The notes beneath the pieces were generated by a model that ran no database searches, was not told the DNA's origin, and worked only from the letters and a program-made list of their open reading frames with translations. The translations under genes and the position numbers were made by a program. Source: Lantana camara (Eukaryota > Streptophyta > Magnoliopsida > Lamiales > Verbenaceae). Taken from it: a DNA stretch of 64,000 bases. The stretch spans positions 62,527,501 through 62,591,500 of the forward strand of contig CM074862.1 in the NCBI GenBank assembly GCA_037501455.1. Direction: 5' to 3'. Position 1 is the first letter of the stretch, and each line of letters starts with the position of its first letter. This document shows, piece by piece, positions 1 to 11,908 of the stretch.

Positions 1-793
1 TGTATCTGGATCTCGAGGGGTTGCTCCCGACAGATCATGGAGGAAGAAGGCTGGATTGATTCTATTATTTTTCCTTTCATTCTGTTTAAGGAGTAAAGGA
101 TGGAGAACGCCTACTTGCAGGGCATTAATACTTTATTGCCATACGGTTCATATTTTCAAGAATCTGATACCCAATCCCTTATTGCCCTTTTTCTCAAAAT
201 AAATATGAACCAAATATTTGTATTGATTATTATTTTATTGATTTCCGGTATAATACTACCAATCTATTATTTTATTAACAGTTTCAAACTCAAACTTTTA
301 TAGTCAAACACTTTTTTTCAAATATACCTATACGTATATATGTAGTTCCAACTACCCCCTCACCTAGTCACTTTGACTAACCCTCGTACTTTATAAATCA
401 TGGTTTCAGGTTCAACAGACGCTTACTAGAAGGTATCTTGAAGCCTAGTGTGTCTTTTCGTTTGACATGATAGTTCAAGGTTCTTTAGAATAAGTTATGC
501 TTACGTGCTTGTAATTTCCTATTACGGCCATTACATGGTCACTACCTTTGACATCTATACTATGCCATCACTGGCTTGTTTATTCCCCTATCATCGTTTC
601 AAAAGTTTTAAATTATCGATACTTCCGCTGTAGTGTTTTAATACTCTGATATTGTATAGCACTGTCCGTTCGCCGGAGTGTTTCTCGGGTACTAGGCCTC
701 ACATCCACTCGGGAGATACTACGGTGCGGGGTTGTAGTGTATAGGGGCGCTACACACTTGGTGCTAAATTACTAAAGGGCCCTGACCCTCACC

Positions 794-801
794 TATAAAT
801 A
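794..801 (+). promoter_or_regulatory. Candidate LTR TATA box of element A
   Basis: TATAAATA lies in a GC-mixed context (CTCACCTATAAATACTGA). It is about 290 bp before the post-LTR primer region, as expected for a U3 promoter in a gypsy LTR. Transcription would start near 825-835. Support is positional only. Confidence 0.5.
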
Positions 802-1082
802 CTGATAATCGTCCATGCTCTGTAAGCAAGCTTCATACACTAAGCTCTGTTTTTGTCTTCATATTCTTCATCACTGGAAGACTGACTTGAGCTTCGGAGA
901 GCCAAAATGGGAATCACCCCCCATTCCCCCCGCTTGGCCTTCTGACTGTTTTAGGTGTTTGTTCCTAGCAGGTTGAACCCATCTCCTACGGTGACCCTCG
1001 CCTGAGCTTTTGATCTCTTTTTCCTTACACAAACAAATTCTAAAGTCTTGGAGTTTACCACATCGGATCAGACCCCATCATT

Positions 1083-1102
1083 TTTGGCCCCTTCTGTGGG
1101 AA
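1083..1102 (+). other. Post-LTR primer-binding region of element A
   Basis: TTGGCCCCTTCTGTGGGAA differs by two bases from TTGGCGCCGTCTGTGGGAA, which in many plant Tat-lineage elements lies directly after the 5' LTR. The 5' LTR of A therefore ends close to 1080. Both changes hit the first G-rich half, so the primer site is probably decayed. Confidence 0.6.
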
Positions 1103-1338
1103 ACCAGTCTTCATTTCTTTCGTTTGTTTCTTTGCTAGTCAAGAAGCAAACACCCATTTTATCACGGTAACTACGAGATCTGCTGTTGTTGGGGGCGAAG
1201 GTGATCCCCCCCCCAGGACGGCGGTGATGGCGTGTCTGTTGCCTGCGCTACGGATGCTCTACCCAATGCAGGAGTGGTCCCGCCGCTAAGGTGACCTGAT
1301 GAACCAGAGCAGGGAAACAACTAAGAGTTGCCCGTTGC

Positions 1339-2666
1339 TTGAGCCAGACCCTCCCCCCCTTGAACCAGCCATTCGCCACTGCTGCTAACTTGGGTGGTTA
1401 TTCCATGATGATGCCACCTTCAGGCTACGTGCTTGCACCGCCCAACATGATGCCTACCGTTCCGCCGTATCACACAGGGCTGATGCAACTCCTAGTTGTT
1501 ATCCCCAAAGAGATTGAGGGGGTGGAGATACCCCCCATGACGCCAAGGCAGCTTCAAGCTATTTATACCCAATGCGAGGTCCAGGCAGCTTAAAACACCT
1601 GGAAAAACTTGACAACCATTTCCCATCCAGGCTTGCTGCTCAAATCGCCCCTCCCATGGGGGGGTGGCAAGTTCATCCGCTTATGGCTGCCCAAGCCATG
1701 TTACAGGCTTAGCCACGACCACTGCCGCCGCTTGTAAACCCGAACGAAGCTCCCCCGAGGGGAATACAGGAACGACCATCGACCGATAAAGGAAAAGAGC
1801 CTGTGGAGAGAATTGATGTTGATGCTGAGGCCCACTCACAGGCTTCCAAGTGAGGCAGCAAAGTAGACGGAGAGGACCCAAACCTGCTCGCGACTGTACA
1901 AGACCAGCTGGAAGGTTTGCAGAATATGGTTGAGCAGCTCTCTTGAGCGAGGTCTCAACTCCCCACGCTGGGGGCAAGAGAGCCAAGGCCAGAGACGCTC
2001 GCCACCATATCAACAAAAATCACGCTCCTCGCCACCGGGAAGAAGAGGAGAATTACAAAAACTATGAAAATGAGGGGGGATATCACTATCCCCTGGCGAG
2101 GGGCTCTCTCCTCGTGGAGAAAGTTTTGATGACCCAAGCAGGAACGGGCAAAGTCCCCACTTCCATCAATTGCTATGACGGGACCACTGACCCTGCAGAA
2201 CATTTAGACCATTTTTTGCACCTAATGCATCTCTACGTGCATTCCAGCCACTACTGGGCCAAAGTGTTTGTTGCCTCCCTCGTGGGATGGCCCAAGAATG
2301 GTACAAACAACTACCACTCGCTCGATTAGGGGGTATGATGACCTTACCAACTCTTTCCTGAATCACATCAATTCCTTGAAAGCCCCAGTCACGGCCCCCA
2401 CGGCCTTGTACAATTTGGTCCAGGACGAGAATGAATCTCTCTGATCCTTCTTTGCTCGGTTTAATAAAGAAGTGCTCCTGGTAGAGAGGCCCTCAATGGA
2501 TTTTCTTATCCATGTAATCTTCAAGGCAATTAACTGCAAGTACTATGTAAGCAATGAGTTTGTTGAAGCCGTTGTCAAGAAAAGGCCCATGTCCCTAATG
2601 GCAATGAGGGAGATCGCTGAGCCTTTTTTCGCGATCGAAGATATGTATAAATCCAACGCTCCCTGA
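1339..2666 (+). pseudogene. gag: gag of element A (Tat-like), broken
   Basis: Pieces of a Ty3/gypsy Gag are readable in shifting frames. Position 1339-1593 gives a proline-rich N-terminal segment. Position 2130-2329 carries the capsid start (short motif YDGTTDPAEHL, then LHLMHLY). Position 2472-2666 carries the distal capsid (ARFNKE, then MREIAEPFFAIED). Between them a frameshift near 2280-2290 and stop codons break the reading frame. Gag would form the virus-like particle. No start can be trusted in this state. The minus-strand open frames over the same bases are shadows. Confidence 0.7.
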
Positions 2667-2676
2667 CTGACAAGCC

Positions 2677-3243
2677 ACCACAAGAGCGATCGAGGGTAGG
2701 AAGACACTCACAAGGAACGTCGCAAGTTTTCCTCGCCACCTCGTGGGCACGAGCACATTCCCCTAAACCGACCTATTTCAGAGATCTATTCTCTTTCAGA
2801 TAAAAAACTCTTTGAAAGGCCCCAAAAATTGAGAGAAACTGAGGCTCAAAGGTGCTTAGGAAAGTATTGCGCCTTCCACAAATAGAAGGGGCATAACATA
2901 GATGAATGCAACCAATTGGAAAATGAGACACAAAGGCTCATTGCTGGGGACCACTTGAAGGAGTTTGTAAAAGTCCTGGAACGGTATGATGAGCATTGTA
3001 GCGAGCGGGCCAAAGCCAGGAAGATAAGTCCATCACGCTCGTGAAGCCCTCAAGGGCGCTACCCTGAGAGCAGCAACCGAGGCAAGGAGAAGGTGCCCAC
3101 AATGGAGAATGCATCCTTCGCGGTGATCCATATGATTGCTGGGGGATCCTCGGGAGGAGATTTAAACTCCTCACGCTGTCGTTATATGCGAAGTAATGAT
3201 CAAAGGCCCTATGTACCAAAGAAGGTGTACTCCATCAAAGAAG
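2677..3243 (+). pseudogene. gag: Gag C-terminal spacer of element A, broken
   Basis: The region reads KYCAFHK, stop, KGHNIDEC, then LIAGDHLKEFVK, near 2862-2970. This is the C-x2-H ... H-x4-C block that follows capsid in Tat-lineage Gag. At about 3115-3170 a segment reading VIHMIAGGSSGGD matches the linker before protease in the same lineage. The sequence stops at 3248, where LTR B begins, so protease and pol of A are not in the window. Confidence 0.6.
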
Positions 3244-3248
3244 GGAGC

Positions 3249-3303
3249 TGTTGGGAATAGTGCCCTAGAATTCCGGTTCGACGTAATCTGTTTTGGGACT
3301 TTC
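3249..3303 (+). mobile_element. Start of LTR of element B, cut by element C
   Basis: TGTTGGGAATAGTGCCC at 3249 opens an LTR. It ends at 3303 with CTTTC, the left TSD of C. The same LTR resumes at 58851 with CTTTC and the next bases expected from comparison with the C LTR. The likely left TSD of B is GGAGC (3244-3248); its partner is outside the window. Confidence 0.75.
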
Positions 3304-5318
3304 TGTTGGAAAACACAGAGCAAAAGCAGCGGAAGATTTAAATTTTTTTCCAAAAGGGATCGTGATCTTGCAATGTTCGTTTCAAAACCGAAGGGATTTC
3401 AAGAAACTTACAATAATTGAAGCTTTCTTGAAACGCTTTGAGCCGCCCTCAAACGTTCTTCAAGTGGCATGAATCTGTTAGTGAGTATTAATCCTCTAGA
3501 GTATTAATCCACACCAACCTAGATTTAAAATCATGTTAGTGAGTATGCTAGTACTATAACATGCGTATTAAAGAATCAGAAACGAGAAAAGAGAGCAAGA
3601 GAATTATCCTCAAAATTCCATGAAGGTTGGATGTGATCTCCAAATCACGTGTAAAGCTCAAATAATCGAGCCCCTTGCGCTTTTATAGGTAGGGTTCGAA
3701 ACCCTTAGGTCTTGTAGGAGATGGTCTCCTACTTTGACTTTTGTTCTATTCTTTTTTTTTCTCTCCAAGTAAATAATATCTTATCTAAAATAAGATATTT
3801 ATTTTTCTAGAAAAAGAGATCCTAACTAATTTAGGAATATTTAATTATTTTAGTAATAATTAAATATCTTAGAATAATAAAATAGAAGATATTTATTTAT
3901 TTCTTTATTCTAATCAAATTAGAACAAACAAATAATTAAATACTTAGAATTAATTCTCCAATTAATTCTTTCAAGGGCTTTAGAATTAATTCACTAATTA
4001 ATTCTAACGGGCTAAAATTAATTCTCCAATTAATTTTATTTGGCTATATAATTAATTCTACAATTAATTATATTTGGACCTAATAATTAATTCTACAATT
4101 AATTAACACATAATCCAATTCTGTAATTGAAGTCACGCGTCCAAACGCGCTCTTGGCTCCCACATGTGTACCATACACATGTGGACTCGTTTCGATCAAT
4201 TACTTGATCTTTCTAACAATACCCTTTGAACCCGGTATTTGTGTGTGACCATCTAAGTTCAATTTCAGTTAGCAATGAGCCTAATTAATTAATACACTTT
4301 ATTAATTAATTACCTTACAGATCACATGACCATAGTCTAGCAACAGGTGTGTGACCCCTACCCGAAATGTGAATGTATATTTGAAAGAACCTTTCAGTCA
4401 ATGACATTATGTGGGATACGATCCTCCTACCATCCTATCTCTCGATTAAGATCTAGGGTATGAGAGTATGGAGAGCTCTACTAACCATAATCTTAAAAAA
4501 AAGTCCTCTTCATATTCCATTTGATCTCAATCCAAAAAAACTCCATTTCCTTGATGCCTTGATCTAACCACCTTGAGCAAGGATTTTAGGATGGAACATG
4601 AATAACTTGTCTAATAAGAGATCATCTTGTATACAACAAGTGTAGGTCCTTTATTGATTCCAAGAATTCTCATATGCCACTTGTGTAATCCCAACATAGG
4701 CCGTGGTTCAGGTGTCTATATGGCGACCCCCTTTTGAGCCTATATCAAAGATTACAGAGTTAGCTCATATGAGACAATGTGGAATCTCAAGTCTAAGTAT
4801 TAATTGGTCACGTCATTGAAATGTGAGATATTTCCTAATCTGAAAGTTCTAGTGACGTCCTTTTCCATTTAGGAATCTTCTCACGCGGGGCACTCTCAGT
4901 GAACTTGTTCTTACAACAAGCACCCTTATGTATTGTGTATACATCAACTTATGCACTTTACACCCTGTGAAACAGGATGATCCTTCTTAAGGACACAACT
5001 ACATAAGCAAGTCTCAACAGAGGCAAAGTCACACTCCCACTGTCTGTCAGCCTCATTGACTTAGAGAAGTTTCTAATCCTCGCCTTTGGTGTTAAGAACT
5101 TGTTTCATGTGTCATTCCCATAATGACAAAGTTCTTAACGGCCTCATCGGATTAGGGGAGTTCTAGACATGCACACGTAAAGGAAACACTCAAAACACGT
5201 ATTGGCACATAAGAAGTGTTCGCCGGTGATTATAATCATTCATATATTATTCAAAGATTGTCTGTGATATAGGGAGAATCCCAAAGCATACAAGCTTTCT
5301 AGGGTACTTTTCCCAACA
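3304..5318 (-). repeat. 3' LTR of element C
   Basis: About 2015 bp, matching the 5' LTR at 56815-58850 along its whole length with small indels. On the minus strand it opens TGTTGGGAAAAG and closes TTTTCCAACA. It includes an AT-rich palindrome array at 3946-4105. Open frames on both strands are short and not conserved between copies. Confidence 0.88.
3946..4105. repeat. AT-rich phased palindrome array in the C 3' LTR
   Basis: There are five units of the form AATTAATT, 4-nt spacer, AATTAATT, starting near 3946, 3982, 4014, 4048 and 4083 (steps 36, 32, 34, 35). Unique linkers such as AAGGGCTTT and AACGGGCTA separate them. Each unit is an inverted repeat able to form a short hairpin. The 5' LTR has six units, so copy number changes. 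Confidence 0.85.
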
Positions 5319-5334
5319 ATCTCCCACTTGCCCG
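5319..5334 (-). other. Polypurine tract of element C
   Basis: The minus strand reads CGGGCAAGTGGGAGAT directly before the 3' LTR start TGTTGGG. This is the usual copia plus-strand primer arrangement. Confidence 0.85.
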
Positions 5335-6210
5335 TAAAAGCCTTTGAGGTCTATTCTAGGTTCCATCTTCCCCAGATGTACTCTTAGAGCCTTATTGACT
5401 TTGGGCGTTCTCAAAGTGGATATGTTATATTCTCTGCTGATGTGAATGTTTCCAATTTACACATCATTAAGAAAACACGATTTTCTTATTTGTGTGATTC
5501 ATAATCAAGCGTCTGGTCCCTTGGTGAGGTCTTGGCTCTCTTACTTGAGCAACCATCCATTTAATCATACAATACGATATTGGTATTGTTTCATACTAGG
5601 AACTTCATCTACCCATTAGATGGAGTTTCTTACCCAAACACTTAACTTAGCGGTATTCAGTACGACTAAGTATTCAACCTTTATAGTCGAATCTATAGTG
5701 CCTCTCGATTGGAACTCTTTCCAAAGCACTGTATTGCCTTCCAGGCAGAATGCGTATCCTCTCATAGATCAATAATTATCTATGTTTTGATGGTAATGAT
5801 TACATCAATCTATCCTTTAATGAAAAGATCTTTACCGGACTCTTAAAATATATCCTCATTTCTTCTAAAGTACTCAGAGGGTATTTTTACAGCAATCCAG
5901 TGACCTTCTCTAAGGTTACATTTAGACTAGGCCCATCACGCTATCTGGGAAGCCATATCTTGTCAAGTACATAACATTGCATACATTATGCACCCTTTTC
6001 CCAAAAAGGGTTTTGGACATTCTAACTTTCTCATAGTTATTTTAGGATATATCCTCTTCAAAAGAGATGTTCCATTGTCCATTGGAAATTCTATAGGAAA
6101 CTTCCATACTAAACTCTTTTAGTACAACGTTTATGTATCCTGACTGTGATAATCCTATTATTCTCTTAAATCTATCTCCATAGATATTTGTCTCAAGAAT
6201 GTAGGATCTA
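5335..6210 (-). mobile_element. Distal interior of element C, non-coding
   Basis: This is the 3' part of the C internal region. I recognise no reverse transcriptase, RNase H or other conserved motif on either strand, and stops are dense. It ends at ATCTA (6206-6210), the left TSD of D1. Confidence 0.7.
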
Positions 6211-8857
6211 TGTAGCACCCCGTACACGTGGAGGTGCCACACCCCCCGCACTATAGGTCAATCCACATACGAAACAGCCAATCCGTGCATGAACTAACCT
6301 ATAGCGAACGGGTGACAATGTAATAACTGACAAGCTAGGCGGGATTAACTTATAGTGCACGAAATTAAGCGGAAGCATAAAGTAATCACAATCAAATATT
6401 TCCATTTTCCATGTCATGTCATTTCTCATTTACCAAATAAAATATATTCCAACTTTACATATCAATACATTATCATCTCCAAATATAAAACAATAGTATT
6501 AACCACAATTTCATAAGTAATAACGATTAACCAAATACACGAACCATGGTTGACTCGACTACATGAACTGGACTCGACTCGACTCCCGCCTAGCGTGCAC
6601 CTGCAATAACCTGAAAGGTGGAGGCGTCAGTCTGTGAAGATCGAGTGAGGGGTTTAAATACATATTAGCGCAAATAACATGCAAGTTATATTCTCGGGTA
6701 AAGGTTTATGAAAGATAACGTATAAGTTCAAGAATATACTCTTCGCCCGAGAATACAACTATCAATAATAAATACTTGTTCATTTTCATGCAATCAATAC
6801 ATGGCCCCGGCGAGTGAGGGTAGTCTCCAACCGTACTCCAAATGAACATGAAACATGCTTGCTTGATTGTTAATTAATAGGTGATCATGCAATTCAATTT
6901 ACCGTGCAATCGTGCGATAGTGTATTCATGTAACACATTCATGGAATGGAAATCATGCAATAACCCGAGGACAATCCGTGGTGCTGGACCCGTCCCTAGT
7001 CTCCTTCTCCCTCCAATGATGGGAAGGTAGCTAGCTTTCACCATCCACGACGTGTTGAGCAGAGGGTACATGAATCCCTAAGCCCGGAACTCCTTCCTCC
7101 ACTAATCTCCTAGCGGATTCAGGGGTCATCCCAAATGTGGTGAGGATAGTGCCAGAGTTACCCATCAGCCCTTGCTTTCCCGGTTGGCTCTAGTCACCAC
7201 CCTCGGGCCCAACGTGAATGGTCATGCTACTCGCCTAAAACATGCACGAAACATGGCTTGCTTGCTTTTCATGATCATGACTTGAAATGATAAATAATTT
7301 CATGGAAATTATAGACATAAATACCTTTGGCCGAAAGACCACGTAAAGGTTTACGGGTTCTATATAACTAGCAATTAAACCTCACCTGACAGGCGACACA
7401 ACGACTCGTGGACACGTGAACATGTTCATGATTAACAATCTCTGCCCTGGAGAATAACTGGACAAGAAACGGGATAATGTACGTGCATGAGACCACAATT
7501 CAAGAATATTATTCATATAAGACACACGACGTGATCAAGTACGAGACATCATGTAATAAACAATGTAGCATGCAAATATCATGTTTTGACATGTAATTGA
7601 TCATATAATCACAAATTGGGGTCAATTAATCCATTGGAATTGGAATCCAAAATTACAATTTTATGCAGAATGTTTCTGCACTTCCAGAGGGCTGGGAACG
7701 GCCGTTCCAGGTTTTAGTACAAAATGGGAAGGGCCGTTCCCCACTCCCGAAGCTCCTCCCCAATGATGGGAACAACCGTTCCCGTCAATGAGACAAAGTG
7801 GGAACGGTCGTTCCCGTCCTCGCCGCTAGGCACACTATTCAAAATATGGGAACGGCCGTTCCCCAATTACAAAGAGAATAGGAAGGGCCGTTCCCGTTAT
7901 GCAGAAGATACAGAAAACAGGGGAGAAGAATAGAGCATACACGAACCACAATCAAAGTTCATCATCCTCATCATAATCTAACTTCTAACATTATAATTCT
8001 TGGAAAAGAACATATATGCATGCCTTAGGTACAATAATATTCAATATAAACACTTATTTCATGCTTGATCATGCCAAATTCATCAATTAAGTCTATAATC
8101 CTACCACAAGCAATCAAACTCCAATCTTCATAATTTCAAGTGATAAATGCATGAAATCAACCCAACATCATCATCTATATATCATATAATCCCATGGAAT
8201 GAAAATAACCATAACCCTAGCTTTGTATATAAATTTCAATAAATCATGTATGCTTCCATCTCTACCTTGAATGAAAGAAGGAGAAGAAAGGATGAAGAGA
8301 TGATGAAGATAATGCCCTATGACTCCCAATTCTTCAAAGATTTTAGCTTGAAATGATGAAATTCCCTTTTCTTTTCCTTGGAGGTTTGGCTCGGTGAAGG
8401 AGGAAGCAAATGGTATGTTTTTGATGAAAATGAAAATGAAGATTGGAGAAGAGATGTATATAACGATATATTTTGGGTAAAATGTAATATTTGTGATTAA
8501 ATCCTCGAAGTTCTATAAGTTATGCAATTGAGTATCAAAGGTTTGGAAATGGTCAATTAGGTCCAAAAGGTTTTCATGCAATTTGGTCCTTTAATTTGAA
8601 TAAATGATCTATTTAGGACAATTGAACAATTCAAACACATTTAGCAATTAACTCGCGTAACCATAATTTCACGTATAACATAATTCTCAATTTTAACACA
8701 TAATTCACATATTTTCACGTAATCAATTTGAAATACAATTTAGGAAATTAATATAGCACGTATAAATTGAATAAACAAAAATAATAAAACAAAACCCTAA
8801 CGCTCGAAACTCACACGTGTCGAGCGTACCTGACTGTCTGAAATTCGGGGCGTTACA
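6211..8857 (-). repeat. 3' LTR of D1
   Basis: On the minus strand it begins TGTAACGCCCCGAATTTC at 8857. It holds the six-unit GGGAACGGCCGTTCCC array (7895-7694), the conserved GGCGAG/GGGCCC/GCAAGGGCTGA block (about 7240-6960) and the chromovirus U5-like end GGGGTGCTACA at 6211. Short open frames in it recur in the other LTR only because the LTRs are near-identical. Confidence 0.9.
7694..7895. repeat. Phased palindrome array in D1 3' LTR (six units)
   Basis: There are six 16-bp units close to GGGAACGGCCGTTCCC, starting at 7694, 7726, 7768, 7800, 7848 and 7880 (steps 32, 42, 32, 48, 32). Each is self-complementary or nearly so. The sequence between units is unrelated from gap to gap, so this is not a simple tandem repeat. 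Confidence 0.92.
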
Positions 8858-8876
8858 ATTCTCTCCCCCTTAAGAG
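8858..8876 (-). other. Polypurine tract of D1
   Basis: The minus strand reads CTCTTAAGGGGGAGAGAAT directly before the LTR start. The same CTTAAGGGGGAGAG block precedes the 3' LTR of D2, D3, D4 and D5. Confidence 0.9.
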
Positions 8877-9104
8877 AATCCGTCCTCGGATTCCATGTCC
8901 TGAATTCCTAGAATATAATTGGCTCTTACTTGTTCATCCCACGCGGGTTAGCTACTCCCCGTCAGGGATTAGTTCGCAAGAGATCTTCGATCCACAAGGT
9001 TTTCCAATGGTGAAATCACGACCCTCAACTTTCCGGAGCCTAAACACTCGTAAGAAAATCTAATTTTCCACTAGAACAAATTGGCAAGTAGCTGAAAATA
9101 TTGA

Positions 9105-9210
9105 GAGTGCCCCGTCTCTCAAACAACTAAGGAGAGACCCCGTCTCTCGAGCAAGTAACAAGAGAATCCCGTCTCTTGACAACCCTGAGAGAATCCCCGT
9201 CTCTCACACA
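9105..9210. repeat. Palindromic minisatellite upstream of the D1 polypurine tract
   Basis: Four degenerate units with arms GAGAGA and TCTCTC around CCCCG, about 27-30 bp apart. The same unit in the other orientation occurs in D4 and D5, and two units occur in D2. Confidence 0.8.
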
Positions 9211-9349
9211 CACAAAATAAAATTCAAGCGAGCACTTAGATAATTATTTACAATTTACTCATAAAGAACAAGTAACAATATCAATTATGCAACTTATTGC
9301 TCAGATAAAACAATTAATAATAAGAAAGGAATCATATATGAGAATAACA

Positions 9350-9388
<39 letters not shown>

Positions 9389-9408
9389 CAAATAATAATA
9401 AAATAATG
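9350..9408. repeat. AAT trinucleotide microsatellite
   Basis: A run of AAT repeats, about 20 units with two interruptions, inside the D1 interior. Confidence 0.95.
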
Positions 9409-11875
9409 GTGCACGTGATATGCATGATTAAGTGTACTGTTCACCGAGGATTGAAGTCCTGGTATTGAAGTAACTCAGTTGAATCCTTGATTGTTTTAGT
9501 TGAAAATTTTCTCGCTTGGTACCGTTACGGGTTGGCATTCCCATTTCTGATAACCATCTCTGCCCTTGTGCTATTTCTAACATAATCCGTAAATCATCAT
9601 TAACCACCACATCTTCATACCCGTTTGAATCTCAGATTTACCGGTTGAACTATTCTTAGATCGATTCCCAAATTCATCTTCCGGATTTGGAATTGAAAGT
9701 AAACCTGGGTTTCTTGTCGTGGAGTGGTTGTATACTCAAGCCTAAAGACTGGCTTTGTGCTCCAAGCAAATTTTTTTTCCCATCCCTTCAACCCCTTTAG
9801 TTTAAGTGAAATACCTTCCCGAAGCAAAGATCTTAACCCTTTATTTAAACTCCGAAAGTTGAGTTCCTATCCCCTTAGCAAATAACACGACAAATATTTA
9901 ATACGGAAGAGAATCCAGGTTGTTATCCCATGAGAGTACCCTAACAAGCACTTTTACATAGAACCTGAAGGAATCAAGTCCTTGTGAAACGTCTTCCATT
10001 TACCCCCGGGAATTTTGATGACGTACCCAACAATTCCACGAAATATCTTGAAAGAAAGGATCGCTCAAGCTTCCATCTTCCTGAAGTGTTCATGGTAAAT
10101 TGGTATATTTATGGAGGCGACGGCGACAACACGGATGAAAGCACGGCGTGCATTTACAGGCATCTCTAGGTTATAAGTAATAACTTCGTAAGAAAACTCT
10201 TGTCGGAGTTAACCTACCAAAACTTGAGATTGATTCCGAGTATTACCCAAATTGAATCCTTTTCTATTTACTGAGTCAACTGATATCCTGAGGCTACCGA
10301 AGAACTGCGGACGGTGTACCCACTTCCTTGAAAACGGTAATAGAACAAAGGTACTGTCGATGATGAGACTTCTCTTTGTGTAAGAGGGAGGGAAGGTTTA
10401 AATTATTGAAAACTTCTTTCACATGGTTCTGATAGAGGGCTCCAGGAAGAATTGGTTTTCTTAGGTTCCAACTCTCTCGAGGGCTATCTACTTCAGACTT
10501 AAATTTATTTCTAGGCCGGCTCTCCCCCATAAGAAAAAAGGAAATTTTCTAATCCTTTAAATTTGTTCTGTCCTTTCCCACTTGCAAGCTTCTCTGCTGG
10601 TTCAAATCCCATAACTTTTCCCTATCCTACTTGCTATTATTCTAGATTTTGATTAATGATTCTTTCTAATCCTTTCTGTTAATGACATGCCCAACTTGAA
10701 GTTCACCAACTGTCACCACTCTATTCTGATACTACAATTTTTTCCAACATCCTACAATCACCTAATGCTTTTCCAGAGAGTTGACATTTACAAGATCAAC
10801 ATCCTAATCTAAAGCAAGAAAAGTTCATTCTCTTAATCCCATTGCATCTCCGAAATATTTATTAATTTCTGAAGGTTGAAGAACCCACTGAACATTTATC
10901 CGCTTGAACTTATCATCATTTTCCGGTTCCCAAAATTTTTCCCCAATACCTACATCCTGGACCATTAATTCTCATAACCCCAAATATTGCTAAGTTCCAA
11001 GCAGAATCGGACGACCCGGTTACAACCATGATACCCGATGATTCAGAGATCTCTTCTTTTAAATTCAAGTTGGTAGGAATAGGAGTAAGGATTATGCAGA
11101 GCATAGGAAGAGCCTATTAACATTAAACACTAAATAATGCATGATGGTTAAAGTGTCAATGCACATAGTATACCTATCAACAATTTAAAATGCAACACGT
11201 TGGGACAATTATATTAATTTAAAGAAATACTTATAAACAAGGAAATTTAAATACTTCAACTAATTTGAGCACATACTTAATGCATCAAGTAGGTAATCTC
11301 AATAACATCTATAACAATATTTGCAAATGAAAACAATTTAATTAACAATTATGATGCACGTGTTTATGAATGCATTGAAGAACCTGTCACCGTAGAAATG
11401 TTAAGCTCGATGCCGGTGTCCCTTCCTTGTTGACCAAATTGCAAGCTTGGTTTGAACGGTAGATCCGTCTCCCGTTTTCCTACAGTCTCTTAAATCCTCC
11501 GGTCTTGATTCATACATTTCCAAAACCTGTCACTCACAGCTCTTTTAAAACTAAATGCATGTGGATAAGTCGTGCTCATGTCACATAGTTGCCACATAAT
11601 TGATGCCAGCGAGAAGAATTTAATATAAATGCAACAAGTAATTTACCAACATATAAATTAAAACACATCAATCACATAAATTTCAAACAATTCAAAATCA
11701 ATCAATTGGCATTTAACAGCATAAATCAATGCAAGACACAAATTATCAAGTATTTCAATTAATTCAAGGAGTTCAAATAGATCAAGACATTCAAATAATA
11801 TGCAAGACTCTCAATTTGTCAAGTAATTCCTATACCGTACGACCTAGACTTGACTCGACACGACACTAGAACCTC

Positions 11876-11901
11876 GGTTTTGCAACCGGGTTCTGATACC
11901 A
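11876..11901 (-). other. Primer-binding site of D1
   Basis: The minus strand reads TGGTATCAGAACCCGG then TTGCAAAACC, seven bases after the 5' LTR end. It matches the initiator-Met site TGGTATCAGAGCC with one change (G to A). Confidence 0.85.
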
Positions 11902-11908
11902 CCTTAGA

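Larger units (their letters stand above)
1..3248 (+). mobile_element. Element A: decayed Tat-like Ty3/gypsy LTR and gag remnant
   Basis: The oldest layer in the window. It holds an LTR end with a TATA box near 794, the conserved post-LTR sequence near 1083, and a gag region running to about 3243. The left boundary is not visible: positions 1-480 are AT-rich with no clear LTR start, and I see nothing else recognisable there. The gag type (YDGTTDP...EH, then a CxxH-type motif in the spacer) is that of the Tat group of plant Ty3/gypsy elements. Reading frames are broken throughout. Element B truncates A at 3249, within the gag-protease linker. Lineage assignment is by eye from short motifs. Confidence 0.7.
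8877..11875 (-). mobile_element. Non-coding interior of D1
   Basis: About 3 kb without recognisable protein motifs. It contains a palindromic minisatellite (9105-9210), an AAT microsatellite (9350-9408), a polypurine-like copy at 10520-10533 (minus strand), and two copies of a motif shared with D2, D4 and D5 (TGCATC/GCATTCAT/CGGTGA; near 9410-9450 and 11350-11395). The shared motifs suggest the region is an old conserved non-coding cargo rather than random decay. Confidence 0.7.

Noticed and set aside
100..303. 67-codon frame with a hydrophobic C-terminus near the window start
   Set aside because: AT-rich low-complexity translation next to a decayed element, with no recognisable family or start context.
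5335..6210. Copia reverse transcriptase or RNase H expected next to the C 3' LTR
   Set aside because: I looked on the minus strand for copia RT and RNase H motifs and saw none. The region is called non-coding.
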